Shown piece by piece: positions 23,666-31,852 of a stretch of DNA of 33,424 nucleotides. Made by a program: the position numbers and the translations under genes. Source of the stretch: a virus; IMG/VR virus record IMGVR_UViG_3300013306_000040, positions 1-33,424 of that record; one strand, given 5' to 3'. The stretch's first letter is position 1. The number at the start of each line of letters is the position of its first letter. Under the pieces are notes generated by a model. That model saw only the letters and a list, made by a program, of their open reading frames with translations, did no database searches and was not told the origin of the DNA.

Positions 23666-23688
23666 CCCGGCCAAGCGCCGGGTTTTTT
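23666..23688 (+). terminator. Intrinsic terminator, copy of the one at 4037
   Basis: CCCGGC (23666-23671) pairs with GCCGGG (23677-23682), followed by TTTTTT. Stem, loop and T run are identical to those at 4039-4061. Confidence 0.88.
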
Positions 23689-23714
23689 GCATCTGGCTGT
23701 CCCAGTGCTACAGT
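23687..23714 (+). promoter_or_regulatory. Candidate promoter of the exported-protein pair
   Basis: TTGCAT (23687-23692) and TACAGT (23709-23714) are 16 bases apart. The -35 overlaps the end of the preceding T run; the start would be about 20 bases before the ATG at 23740. Confidence 0.5.
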
Positions 23715-23739
23715 CCCGCCAAACCAACGAGGGAACGAC

Positions 23740-24072
23740 ATGCGGATTTTATTATCAGGTACAGCGATGATGGCGCTTGTTTTGTCTTCAGGCATTACAC
23801 TTGCTGCAAAACCATCCGATGAAACGCTCAGTTATTGCACTTCCGTTTCAGAGATGGCCGCTTCGATTATGAAAAATAGGCAGAATGAAGTTTCAATGGC
23901 CAAAATGATGAAAGCCTCTGCTGGAGACCCATCTGTCGACGCGCTTGGGGCGGAAGTCATCAAGGACGCTTACAGCACTTCGGCCTTCCGTACGGAGGAA
24001 AACCAAAAAAGGGCGGTTAGCGAATTTGAAAATAAATGGTTTTCTATATGCCTGAAGGCGAAAGACAAATGA
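23740..24072 (+). CDS. Exported accessory protein, 110 aa
   Basis: Residues 1-23 are a signal peptide (basic MRI, core GTAMMALVLSSGITL, AA before KPSDE). The mature part is a soluble helical domain with two Cys (C33 and C105), which could form a disulfide in the periplasm, and four Met-containing turns around SIMKNRQNEVSMAKMMK. GAGGGAA precedes the ATG. Base composition is richer in A and T than the neighbouring tail genes. It overlaps the following lipoprotein gene by four bases. No family recognised. Confidence 0.7.
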   Translation: MRILLSGTAMMALVLSSGITLAAKPSDETLSYCTSVSEMAASIMKNRQNEVSMAKMMKASAGDPSVDALGAEVIKDAYSTSAFRTEENQKRAVSEFENKWFSICLKAKDK

Positions 24073-24449
24073 GAGCTCTGGGCTCGGTACACAAACTTGT
24101 TTTGGCCTTCATTATTTGCTCGTCGGCGGCGATGCTCGCGGGGTGCATGGCGCCCACGATGAATGAGGCGCGCCAGAGCGGACCTTACAAGGTAATGAGC
24201 TCGAAAAAGGCCGACGCCGCGCTGGCAAAGTGCGTTCAGTACGAATGGCAGAACCAGTCGATCTTCGGCGGCACGCCTGGCGCGACTCTTCAGCCTGGCC
24301 GCGATACGGGTTACACCGTGTTCACCGAGGGATCCCAGTACTTCGTTGACATCCAGCCTAAAGGCTCGGGGGCCGAAGCGAAGTATTACGTGGTGGTCGG
24401 AAACTGGATTGCGAATAAACGATTGGCTGCGCTGCAAGGCTGCCTATAG
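24069..24449 (+). CDS. Accessory lipoprotein, 126 aa
   Basis: A lipoprotein signal peptide ends in the lipobox LAGC at 23-26, so Cys26 would be lipidated; the residue after it is Met, not Asp, which fits outer-membrane sorting. The mature ~100 residues are Tyr- and Gly-rich and beta-like (GYTVFTEGSQYFVDIQPKG), with Cys near residues 55 and 125. I chose the ATG at 24069, which overlaps the previous stop. It ends before a terminator at 24467. Prophage lipoproteins can alter serum resistance or block phage receptors (lambda Bor, T5 Llp); no sequence match is claimed. Confidence 0.75.
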   Translation: MRALGSVHKLVLAFIICSSAAMLAGCMAPTMNEARQSGPYKVMSSKKADAALAKCVQYEWQNQSIFGGTPGATLQPGRDTGYTVFTEGSQYFVDIQPKGSGAEAKYYVVVGNWIANKRLAALQGCL

Positions 24450-24466
24450 TCAGCACCACTTCACCA

Positions 24467-24491
24467 AAGGCTCGCTTCGGCGGGCTTTTTT
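24467..24491 (+). terminator. Intrinsic terminator after the lipoprotein gene
   Basis: AAGGCTCGC pairs, with two G-T pairs, to GCGGGCTT (24480-24487) around TTCG, then T to 24491. Confidence 0.8.
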
Positions 24492-24510
24492 ATTGCCCGG
24501 AGAAAAGTTA

Positions 24511-25122
24511 ATGGCAGCACTCGCTATCAATTATCAGCCCATGACCACGATCCTGCTTTACGGTCAACTTCGACAGTTTGGCCGGTCCTTCCGCATGGCA
24601 GTGAAGTCGCCCGCAGAGGCGATCAAGGCGCTGTGCGTGCAGATCCCCGGATTTGAGCGCTTCCTGTCGAACGCCAAATCCCGAGGGATTGAGTTTGCCG
24701 TATTCCGAGGAAAGACGAGCCTGGCAGAAAAGGAGCTTGCGTTTTCGGGCGGCGGCGATATTCGAATTGCCCCGATCATCACCGGCAGTAAGCGCGGCGG
24801 GGCGCTGCAAACCATCATCGGAGCTGTGCTGATTGTTGTCGGTCTTGTCATCACCGGCGGCACGTTCGGCGCAGGTGCGCCCTTCGGCTCCGCTCTGATC
24901 ATGATGGGCGGATCGATGGTGCTGGGCGGCGTGATCCAGATGCTCAGCCCGCAGGCAGGCGGCCTTAAGACCAGCGCTGCGCCTGAGAACACGCCCGGCT
25001 ACGCCTTTGGCAGCGCAAAGAACACCACGGCCTCCGGCAATCCTGTCTCGCTATGTGCCGGCCGCCGGCGCTGGGGTGGCGCGATCATCAGTGCCGCTAT
25101 TTACGCCGAAGACCAGATGTAG
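24511..25122 (+). CDS. Tail assembly protein I-like
   Basis: A 203-residue protein with the lambda I pattern: an N-terminal ubiquitin-like part (MTTILLYGQLRQFGRSFRMAVKSPAEAIKAL), a membrane-like hydrophobic region at ~95-150 (TIIGAVLIVVGLVITGG and GSALIMMGGSMVLGGVIQML), then GSAKNTTASGNPV and CAGRRRWGGAIISAAIYAED at the end. I acts in tail tip assembly with J. GGAGAAAAG sets the ATG at 24511. Confidence 0.88.
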   Translation: MAALAINYQPMTTILLYGQLRQFGRSFRMAVKSPAEAIKALCVQIPGFERFLSNAKSRGIEFAVFRGKTSLAEKELAFSGGGDIRIAPIITGSKRGGALQTIIGAVLIVVGLVITGGTFGAGAPFGSALIMMGGSMVLGGVIQMLSPQAGGLKTSAAPENTPGYAFGSAKNTTASGNPVSLCAGRRRWGGAIISAAIYAEDQM

Positions 25123-25140
25123 CCAACAGCCGAAAAACTG

Positions 25141-25165
25141 AAACCGCCCAAGAGGCGGTTTTTTT
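25141..25165 (+). terminator. Intrinsic terminator between I and J
   Basis: AAACCGCC (25141-25148) pairs with GGCGGTTT (25154-25161) around CAAGA, then a T run. It directly abuts the J ribosome site GGAGAAAAG. Confidence 0.88.
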
Positions 25166-25181
25166 ATGCCTGGAGAAAAGC

Positions 25182-28100
25182 ATGGGCGCAGCACGCAAGA
25201 TCGATGTTTATGGCGCCAAGGGCGGTTCCGAGAAGCCTAAAACCCCAACCGAGGCACCAGACAGCCTGCGCTCCGTCGCCATTGCGAAAATGCTTATTGC
25301 TGTGGGTGAGGGTGAGTTTGAGGGGGCTCCTACCGCCAGGGACATCTTTCTCGACAACACGCCGCTGCAAGACCCGCAGGGGAACATGAACTTCCCAAAC
25401 GTGAAGTGGGAGTGGCGTAGCGGGGCTGTGGACCAGCCCTACATCCAGGGCATCCCATCGGTCGAGAACGAAACAACCATCAGCACCGAGCTGCGCAGCG
25501 GCACGCCGTGGGTTCGAGCGATCACCAATACCCAGCTCTCGGCCGTCCGTGTGCGCTTTGCTTGGCCTGCGCTCCAATCGGTCGACTCCGGCGGCAACAT
25601 CAACGGTTACACGATCGGGTATAAGGTCGAGCTGGCCACGGATGGGGGGACTTACCAGGAGGTTTTGAACGAGGCAGTGTCTGGCAAGACCACCAGCCTG
25701 TACGAGCGAACCCGCCGCATCAATCTGCCGCGCGCGACAACCGGGTGGCTGCTGCGCATCACTCGACTAACGGCCAACCAGAACAACAACAAAATTTCCG
25801 ACACCATGCAGATTGCCGGCTTCACTGAGGTGATCGACGCGAAGATTCGATACCCGAATACCGCGCTGCTTTACATCGAGTTTTCTGCCGAGCAGTTCCG
25901 AAGCATCCCTGCCGTGACCATCGAATGCGATGGGCGTAAATGGCAGGTTCCGAGCAACTACGACACCAGGTCGCGCACCTACACGGGCGTCTGGGACGGA
26001 ACGTTCAAAGAGGCCTGGACCGACAACCCTGTTTGGCACACTTACGGGATCACCACGAACGACCGGTTCGGCTTGGGTCGTCGCATCAAGTCGTGGATGG
26101 TAGATAAGTGGGAGCTGTACCGCATCTCGCAGTACTGCGACCAGCTGGTGCCGGACGGGAAGGGCGGTCAGGAGCCGCGCTTCATCTGCAACCTGAACCT
26201 TCAGAGCAAGGCTGACGCCTGGTCTCTGCTGCGTGACATATCCACGATCTACCGGGGCATGACCTACTGGGCACAGGGCCAGGTGTTCACACTCGCGGAT
26301 ATGCCGCGTGCTACCGACTTCGACTTCGCCTACACCCGGGCGAACGTCATTGACGGCAAGTTCACCTACTCCAGCGCATCGGAACGCACCCGTTACAGCC
26401 GCGCGCTGATCAGCTACGACAACCCGCTGAACAACTACGACACCGATGTCACCCCGGTGACCGATCCGAAGCTGCAGCGGCGCTACGGCGATAACCCGCT
26501 GGAGATCAGCGCCATCGGCTGCACCCGTGAATCCGAAGCCCAGCGCCGGGGCAAGTGGGCGCTGCTCACGAACTCCAAGGACCGGGCCGTTACCTTCAAG
26601 GTTGGGTTGGACGGGCGTATTCCGTTGCCTGGCTACGTAATCCCGATCGCCGACGAACTGCTGGCCGGTCGGCCCGTGGGCGGGCGCATCTCGGCGGTGA
26701 ACGGCAAGGTCATCACCCTGGACCGCGACACTCAGGCCAAACCCGGTGACCGGCTGATCCTCAACCTGCCAGATGGCAAGTGCGAGGGCCGCACCGTGCA
26801 ACTGGTCAGCGGTCGGCAGGTCACCGTAACCGTGGCTTACTCTGTTGCGCCAGAGCGCGAACTGGTGTGGGCGCTGGATGCTGACGACCTGGCCATCCCG
26901 CTTTATCGCGTGGTCAGCGTGGCGCGGCCAGAGCTAGGCGTGTTTGAAATCTCGGCGGTGCAGTACGACCCGAGCAAGTTCGATCACATCGACACCGGCG
27001 CTCGACTGGAAGAGCGGCCAATCAGCGTTGTGCCAATTACCGTGGTACCGGCACCGGCGAGCGTAACGCTGACGTCGAGCTACGCCGTGAATCAGGGCAT
27101 CGCCATCAGCACCATGAACATCTCGTGGCCTGCCGTGAATGGCGCGGTCGCGTATGACGTGGAGTGGCGCAAGGACAGCGGAAACTGGATCAAGCTGCAG
27201 CGCACGGGCGCAACAAGCGTGGACGTCACCGGCATTTACTCGGGCGCCTACCTGGCCCGGGTGCGTTCGGTGAGCGCCTTCGAGATCTCGTCGATCTGGA
27301 AAAACTCCAACCTGACCAATCTGGAAGGGAAGGTCGGGTTGCCGCCGGCGGTGTCGTTCCTGACCACCACCAGCGAACTGTTCGGTATCGGCATTCGCTG
27401 GGGTTTCCCTGCTGGCGCCGAGGACACCCAGCGCACCGAGTTGTGGTATGGCCAGGCCAATGACTTGTCGGTGGCCACCAAACTGGCTGACCTGGCGCAC
27501 CCTCAGGCGGATTACAGCATGCAGGCGCTCCAGGCCGGCGCGCAGTTCTTCTTCTGGGCTCGCCTGGTGGATCGCACTGGCAACATCGGTCCGTTCTATC
27601 CGGTCGCTAATGGCGTGATGGGCCAGGCCAGCGCAGATGCAGCGCCGGTGCTGGAGTTGATCGCCGGACAGATCGGCCGCACGGAGCTTGGCCAGGACAT
27701 CGTCGACGAAATCGACAAGATTCCAGGGCTTCAGGCGCAGATTGATGCGCTCGATGGGCTATCGGCCTACGACCCTGAGTCGGTTTACCTCGAGGGCGAC
27801 CTGGTGGTTGTCGGAAAGCGGATCTACCAGGCTACGCAATTGGTACCCGTGGATACCTCGCCGCCAAACGCCGCGTACTGGGTGGACGTGGGCCAGGTGT
27901 TGGTCACCGCCAACGGGCTGGCGCGCCAGGTAGAGCTCAACACCACCAGCATCACCGAACTGGACGGTGTGGTCACTGCCCAGGCGTCGAGCCTTCAGTC
28001 CTTGCAGTCAGCCTATCGGGATGACACCGGCGAGGGCGACCTGGCGGACGCGCTCCAGGGGTACAACGCCTCGGCGAGTTTCGCGCAGGAAGTGAAGACG

Positions 28101-28748
28101 CGCGCCTCGCAGAACTCGGCCATGGTGCAGCGGCAGACGGAGCTCACCGCTTCGGTGGCTGAAGTTAGCGGCTCGGTGACGGAACTCGAAAGCGTTGTGG
28201 TCAGCGATCGCGAGGCGACTGCGCAGGCTATTCAGCAGGTGGGCGTCGCCATCGGGGAAAACACGGCTGAAATCCAAACGGTAAGCCAGGCACAGGCCGA
28301 TACAGACGGCAAGCTGTCCACCATGTGGTCCGTGAAGATGCAGCTCAATCAAAACGAGCAGTACGTGTATGCAGGTGTCGGTCTCGGAATCGAGAACGTT
28401 GAAGGGGTTCTGCAAAGCCAGTTTCTGGTCAGCGCTGATCGTTTCGCAATCGTCAACACCATTGCTGGTGGCGCCGTCAGCGTTCCTTTCGCCGTACAGG
28501 GCGGCCAAGTGTTCATGAGCTCGGCCTTCATTCAGGACGGTAGCATCACCATGCTCAAGATCGGGCAGGCGCTGCAATCTGACAACTACGTCGCCGGTGT
28601 TCAGGGGTGGCGCCTTGATAAAGCCGGCAACCTGGAGTTCAACGGACCAGCACCTGGTGGTGGGCGCCTGACCATGACCAACCGCGCAATTAAGGTCTAC
28701 GACGAGAGCGGCGTTAAACGCGTGCAGCTTGGAGATTTAACAGCATGA
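25182..28748 (+). CDS. Host specificity / central tail fibre protein J-like
   Basis: At 1188 residues this is the largest protein. It starts MGAARKIDVYGAKGGSEKPK, contains the J core (EGEFEGAPTARDIFLDNTPL early; a receptor-tip platform with RYSRALISYDNP near 400), fibronectin type III-like modules around 615-790, then Gln/Glu/Ala-rich helices and a C-terminal DUF1983-like end (GQVFMSSAFIQDGSITMLKI, GWRLDKAGNLEFNG). It closes the tail tip and contacts the host receptor. GGAGAAAAG lies before the ATG at 25182. It overlaps the next gene by four bases. Confidence 0.92.
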   Translation: MGAARKIDVYGAKGGSEKPKTPTEAPDSLRSVAIAKMLIAVGEGEFEGAPTARDIFLDNTPLQDPQGNMNFPNVKWEWRSGAVDQPYIQGIPSVENETTISTELRSGTPWVRAITNTQLSAVRVRFAWPALQSVDSGGNINGYTIGYKVELATDGGTYQEVLNEAVSGKTTSLYERTRRINLPRATTGWLLRITRLTANQNNNKISDTMQIAGFTEVIDAKIRYPNTALLYIEFSAEQFRSIPAVTIECDGRKWQVPSNYDTRSRTYTGVWDGTFKEAWTDNPVWHTYGITTNDRFGLGRRIKSWMVDKWELYRISQYCDQLVPDGKGGQEPRFICNLNLQSKADAWSLLRDISTIYRGMTYWAQGQVFTLADMPRATDFDFAYTRANVIDGKFTYSSASERTRYSRALISYDNPLNNYDTDVTPVTDPKLQRRYGDNPLEISAIGCTRESEAQRRGKWALLTNSKDRAVTFKVGLDGRIPLPGYVIPIADELLAGRPVGGRISAVNGKVITLDRDTQAKPGDRLILNLPDGKCEGRTVQLVSGRQVTVTVAYSVAPERELVWALDADDLAIPLYRVVSVARPELGVFEISAVQYDPSKFDHIDTGARLEERPISVVPITVVPAPASVTLTSSYAVNQGIAISTMNISWPAVNGAVAYDVEWRKDSGNWIKLQRTGATSVDVTGIYSGAYLARVRSVSAFEISSIWKNSNLTNLEGKVGLPPAVSFLTTTSELFGIGIRWGFPAGAEDTQRTELWYGQANDLSVATKLADLAHPQADYSMQALQAGAQFFFWARLVDRTGNIGPFYPVANGVMGQASADAAPVLELIAGQIGRTELGQDIVDEIDKIPGLQAQIDALDGLSAYDPESVYLEGDLVVVGKRIYQATQLVPVDTSPPNAAYWVDVGQVLVTANGLARQVELNTTSITELDGVVTAQASSLQSLQSAYRDDTGEGDLADALQGYNASASFAQEVKTRASQNSAMVQRQTELTASVAEVSGSVTELESVVVSDREATAQAIQQVGVAIGENTAEIQTVSQAQADTDGKLSTMWSVKMQLNQNEQYVYAGVGLGIENVEGVLQSQFLVSADRFAIVNTIAGGAVSVPFAVQGGQVFMSSAFIQDGSITMLKIGQALQSDNYVAGVQGWRLDKAGNLEFNGPAPGGGRLTMTNRAIKVYDESGVKRVQLGDLTA

Positions 28749-29071
28749 TAGGGGGGCTCAGGATATGGGGCGCTACAGGCGTTCTGGAGTTAGATGAAAA
28801 CACGTTTACTGTTGGGGTTACCTATTCAGCAGTGATTGGTGCGTCAGGACGAAGTACGTTTATCTCTATCCCTGGAGTTGACCCATCTACCCATTCTGCT
28901 GTCTGCGTGCCTATATCCGACTACACCACAGACGCGCAGAGCCCTTACGCTATTCAGTTCACACCAGTAGTTGGTTCTGGAGGGGTAACTATATATTTTG
29001 GGTGCCCATCAAGATCGACTGGTCCTATAGGATTAACCCCTCAAAGGCTGTTAGTCATGAGGTACAGATAA
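28745..29071 (+). CDS. Fibre-associated protein 1, 108 aa
   Basis: Starts MIGGLRIWGATGVLELDENT, four bases overlapping J. A beta-rich protein with many Thr, Ser, Gly and Val and a Cys in each half; codons are richer in A and T than in J. The pattern of a short N-terminal strand, LD, then alternating hydrophobics recurs in the next protein (VVTLDSEFSRLVVI), suggesting a related fold. Encoded between J and the side fibre, it likely decorates the tip. The similarity is judged by eye. Confidence 0.62.
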   Translation: MIGGLRIWGATGVLELDENTFTVGVTYSAVIGASGRSTFISIPGVDPSTHSAVCVPISDYTTDAQSPYAIQFTPVVGSGGVTIYFGCPSRSTGPIGLTPQRLLVMRYR

Positions 29072-29727
29072 TGGCTTTTGGATTAACTTATGTGAATAGC
29101 GGTAATGTAGTAACTTTGGATTCTGAGTTTTCTAGATTGGTTGTAATTGCTCGCGGCACATGGAGCGGAAACGGATCCGGGGTCGGTGTGTCTTTCCCTG
29201 CGGTTGTAACAACTGCCGAACCGCCATTGGTGTTTGTAAGGCCTAACCAATCGAATACATTTTGCTTTTGCAAAGTCTATGGCTCAGCCGGCGCCTGGTC
29301 TGGTTTTTCCTTCTCTGGCGTTTCGGGGCAGGGAACATCAGGCTCATGGTTTTCCGCTGCTTTTAAGTCGCAAGAAACGGCTAAGTTCGGATTAAGGCTT
29401 TGGGACGGATCTTCCAAGTTGCTTTTCGACAATGGAACCCCGGCTGCCCAGTTTACGAGAACCATATCCGGATGGAGCTACCTCGGAGCTGAGCAGACAA
29501 GTCAGGGGGTGTACAGGTTGAGCTGGACCGCATATTCCCCTTTAAATACTGGCGACTATATGCTGTTGAACAACATTGCAATGGATGTTGCGGGCGGTAC
29601 CTCAAGGCAAGGAAATATGTATGCAGTCTGGGATTATGGCAATAACCGATTGGTTATTCAGGTTATCGGTGTTGATATACAAACAACTTTATATACGCCA
29701 GTTGTCTGGGCCAAACCAATTTCCTAG
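29071..29727 (+). CDS. Fibre-associated protein 2, 218 aa
   Basis: Starts MAFGLTYVNSGNVVTLDSEF at ATG 29071, one base overlapping the previous stop (TAATG), with GAGGT upstream. Beta-rich, Ser/Gly/Trp-rich, with about ten Trp spread along the chain, like carbohydrate-binding or receptor-binding beta-sandwich proteins. Base use is AT-richer than J. It precedes the side fibre gene by nine bases. A role in surface binding is likely from place and composition, not from a recognised family. Confidence 0.65.
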   Translation: MAFGLTYVNSGNVVTLDSEFSRLVVIARGTWSGNGSGVGVSFPAVVTTAEPPLVFVRPNQSNTFCFCKVYGSAGAWSGFSFSGVSGQGTSGSWFSAAFKSQETAKFGLRLWDGSSKLLFDNGTPAAQFTRTISGWSYLGAEQTSQGVYRLSWTAYSPLNTGDYMLLNNIAMDVAGGTSRQGNMYAVWDYGNNRLVIQVIGVDIQTTLYTPVVWAKPIS

Positions 29728-29736
29728 AGGTATCAC

Positions 29737-30921
29737 ATGACCTGGTACAAAACAGGAACTGTCGCTGTTACGCAGGGCAGTAATGCTGTGATCGGCACCG
29801 GCACATCGTTCATTGCGAACTCACGCGTCGGTGACGCCTTCCGTGGTCCTGACGGTGAATGGTACGAAGTCACCAACATCGCGAGTGACACGGCGCTGTC
29901 GATCGCGCCAGCCTACCAGGGAGCTACTCTCGCAGCTGGTGGTTACTCGCTCGCGCCAATGCAGGGGTACGTCAAGGACTCGGCTGATGCACTGAGAGCA
30001 GCCACTCAGTTGATAGCCAGCGGTGTTGCTGACATGCAGGAGCAGGTGGCGACCGCGACCGAGGCTGCTGAGTCTGCTGCGCTGTCTAAGGCAGGTGCTA
30101 CCGAACAGGCAGGTATCGCCACCGCTGCTGCTTCTTTGTCCACGGAGAACAGAGACGCTGCACAGCTGGCTGCTCAGCAAAGCGCCTCTTCTGCTCAAGC
30201 ATCAGGTTCAGCCGCAGATCGGTCAGAAACCGCTCGGGATTCGATTGTTCAATCTGAACAGGCAGCAGCTGCATCAGCCGCAGCAGCAGCTGAATCTGCT
30301 GAGCAAGCCGAAGCTGTGACGGTTGGTAAGGCCGCCAGTGGTGATAACAACGACATCACTTCACTGCGTGCGCTCTCAGCGGATGGCCTTGACAGGATCA
30401 GGCTGGGGCTGGCGCCACTCGTGGGTGCAACGGCAAGTGCTGCGGGCACGAAAGGTCTGGTGCCGGCGCCATCTATCTCTGATCGCCTTAAGGTGCTCAG
30501 TGGGGCCGGCACCTGGGTAGCATTACCAACAGGTGCTGCCTGGGGTGCTATTACTGGAACGCTTTCTGCACAGACGGATTTGCAGTCGGCTCTTACATCG
30601 CTAGGCGCACAATCCTATCAGATGGAAGTTGAAAGCCTATGGACTGGACTTATTGGCGCCGCCGGCCAGGTGACACTTAACCGGAGTTTGCGATCTGGAG
30701 ATACATTGTTTTTAAAGCACAGTGACAGCTCTACGCTGACCACCCAGCTTGTGCCTGTTTTGGATATAACTAGCGGTAAATACCTTATTTTCTTCGCCTC
30801 ATCTTCTGCCGTAACTCAATCATTTGTTGGGGCCACCCCGAACATCCTTAGTTTTAGTAGTTTTACGTCAGGATATGGTGTGACCGGAATATATTCTTTA
30901 AAGGTGAGTAAGAAACCATGA
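29737..30921 (+). CDS. Tail fibre protein
   Basis: A 394-residue trimeric-type fibre. Residues 1-80 form the attachment domain (MTWYKTGTVAVTQGSNAVIG, GTSFIANSRVGDAF), known from fibres of Pseudomonas phages. Residues ~85-200 are an Ala/Ser/Gln/Glu coiled coil with AAESAA/SAAAAAESAEQ repeats like lambda Stf. After ~205 comes the shaft-tip domain (DDNNDITSLRAL-type segment) and a last ~100 residues whose codons become AT-rich, probably the receptor-binding tip. AGAGG precedes the ATG. It overlaps its assembly chaperone by four bases. Confidence 0.87.
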   Translation: MTWYKTGTVAVTQGSNAVIGTGTSFIANSRVGDAFRGPDGEWYEVTNIASDTALSIAPAYQGATLAAGGYSLAPMQGYVKDSADALRAATQLIASGVADMQEQVATATEAAESAALSKAGATEQAGIATAAASLSTENRDAAQLAAQQSASSAQASGSAADRSETARDSIVQSEQAAAASAAAAAESAEQAEAVTVGKAASGDNNDITSLRALSADGLDRIRLGLAPLVGATASAAGTKGLVPAPSISDRLKVLSGAGTWVALPTGAAWGAITGTLSAQTDLQSALTSLGAQSYQMEVESLWTGLIGAAGQVTLNRSLRSGDTLFLKHSDSSTLTTQLVPVLDITSGKYLIFFASSSAVTQSFVGATPNILSFSSFTSGYGVTGIYSLKVSKKP

Positions 30922-31262
30922 GTGAAACTGATAAAGAGATTAATACTATCGTTTATACAAATGGATCTTACCTACAAACATATCCGGTTCCTGATGGACC
31001 TGAATGGCGGGTAGCTACTGAGGAGGATATCGAAACAATTGAAGCTCCTAACCGGCTGCTACGGGCGGGCTTGATCGAGGATGAGTGGCGCGAAGAACAG
31101 ATGCCTATCGCCCGTAACACGGTGACCGCAATCGATTTCGGGGAAGAAGGCATTCCCGGGACCATTGAGCAATGGAAAGCCTACTGGCTGGCCTTGCGCA
31201 AGTGGACGGTTAATAACCCAGATTTTCCTGACAGCAGCAAGCGTCCTGTCGCGCCGACCTGA
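30918..31262 (+). CDS. Tail fibre assembly chaperone
   Basis: A 114-residue acidic protein starting MSETDKEINTIVYTNGSYLQ. The second half, with NTVTAIDFGEEGIPGTIEQW and KAYWLALRKWTVNNPDFP, has the Trp-x-x-(Tyr/Leu)-R-x-Leu-R pattern and NPDFP end of phage tail fibre assembly (Tfa-like) proteins. Such chaperones lie just after the fibre they fold and trimerise, as here. The gene is followed by a terminator. Confidence 0.82.
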   Translation: MSETDKEINTIVYTNGSYLQTYPVPDGPEWRVATEEDIETIEAPNRLLRAGLIEDEWREEQMPIARNTVTAIDFGEEGIPGTIEQWKAYWLALRKWTVNNPDFPDSSKRPVAPT

Positions 31263-31279
31263 CGCTACCGAACACCAGA

Positions 31280-31304
31280 ACCCGCTAAGAGCGGGTATTT
31301 TTTT
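31280..31304 (+). terminator. Intrinsic terminator between fibre and lysis genes
   Basis: ACCCGCT (31280-31286) pairs with AGCGGGT (31290-31296) around AAG, followed by a T run, then the endolysin ribosome site GGAGAAAAG. Confidence 0.85.
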
Positions 31305-31318
31305 GCCTGGAGAAAAGC

Positions 31319-31852
31319 ATGCCTATAACTGAGCAGCAGTTGCTGCAGATCCTCCCGAACGCCGGCCGCCAAGCCGGCGTTTTTGTTCCTGCACTGAACG
31401 CCGCCATGGGCAAGTACGGGATCGTGACCAAGCTGCGTATCGCCGCATTCATCGCCCAGGTCGGGCACGAGTCGGGGCAATTGCGCTACGTACGCGAGAT
31501 CTGGGGCCCCACCGCGCAACAGGCCGGCTACGAAGGGCGTGCTGACCTAGGCAACACGGTGCCGGGCGACGGCTTCAAGTACCGTGGCCGGGGCCTTATC
31601 CAGATAACCGGCCGGGCGAACCATGCCGCGTGCGGGGAAGCGCTGGGCGTAGACCTCATCAGCAACCCTGAACTGCTGGAGCAGCCGCAGTACGCCGCGA
31701 TGTCGGCGGCCTGGTTCTGGTCGACCAAGGGCCTGAACACGCTTGCGGACCAGGGCGACTTCGTGAAGATCACCCGTCGCATCAATGGCGGACTCAACGG
31801 CCTTGAGGATCGCCTGCAGTTGTGGGAGCGCGCGAAGAAGGTGTTTGCATGA
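31319..31852 (+). CDS. Endolysin, glycoside hydrolase family 19 (chitinase-like lysozyme)
   Basis: A 177-residue single-domain muralytic enzyme. E51 (in AQVGHESGQL) and E60 (YVREIW) are the probable catalytic acid and base, and KYRGRGLIQITGRANH is the signature substrate-cleft segment. It cuts the glycan chain of peptidoglycan. No signal peptide or SAR helix is seen at the N-terminus, so it would need a holin to reach the cell wall. GGAGAAAAG lies before the ATG. It overlaps Rz by four bases. Confidence 0.93.
   Translation: MPITEQQLLQILPNAGRQAGVFVPALNAAMGKYGIVTKLRIAAFIAQVGHESGQLRYVREIWGPTAQQAGYEGRADLGNTVPGDGFKYRGRGLIQITGRANHAACGEALGVDLISNPELLEQPQYAAMSAAWFWSTKGLNTLADQGDFVKITRRINGGLNGLEDRLQLWERAKKVFA

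Noticed and set aside
25767-26801. Long minus-strand frame within gene J
   Set aside because: Antisense shadow of J; no start signals, and the composition is unlike a protein gene.
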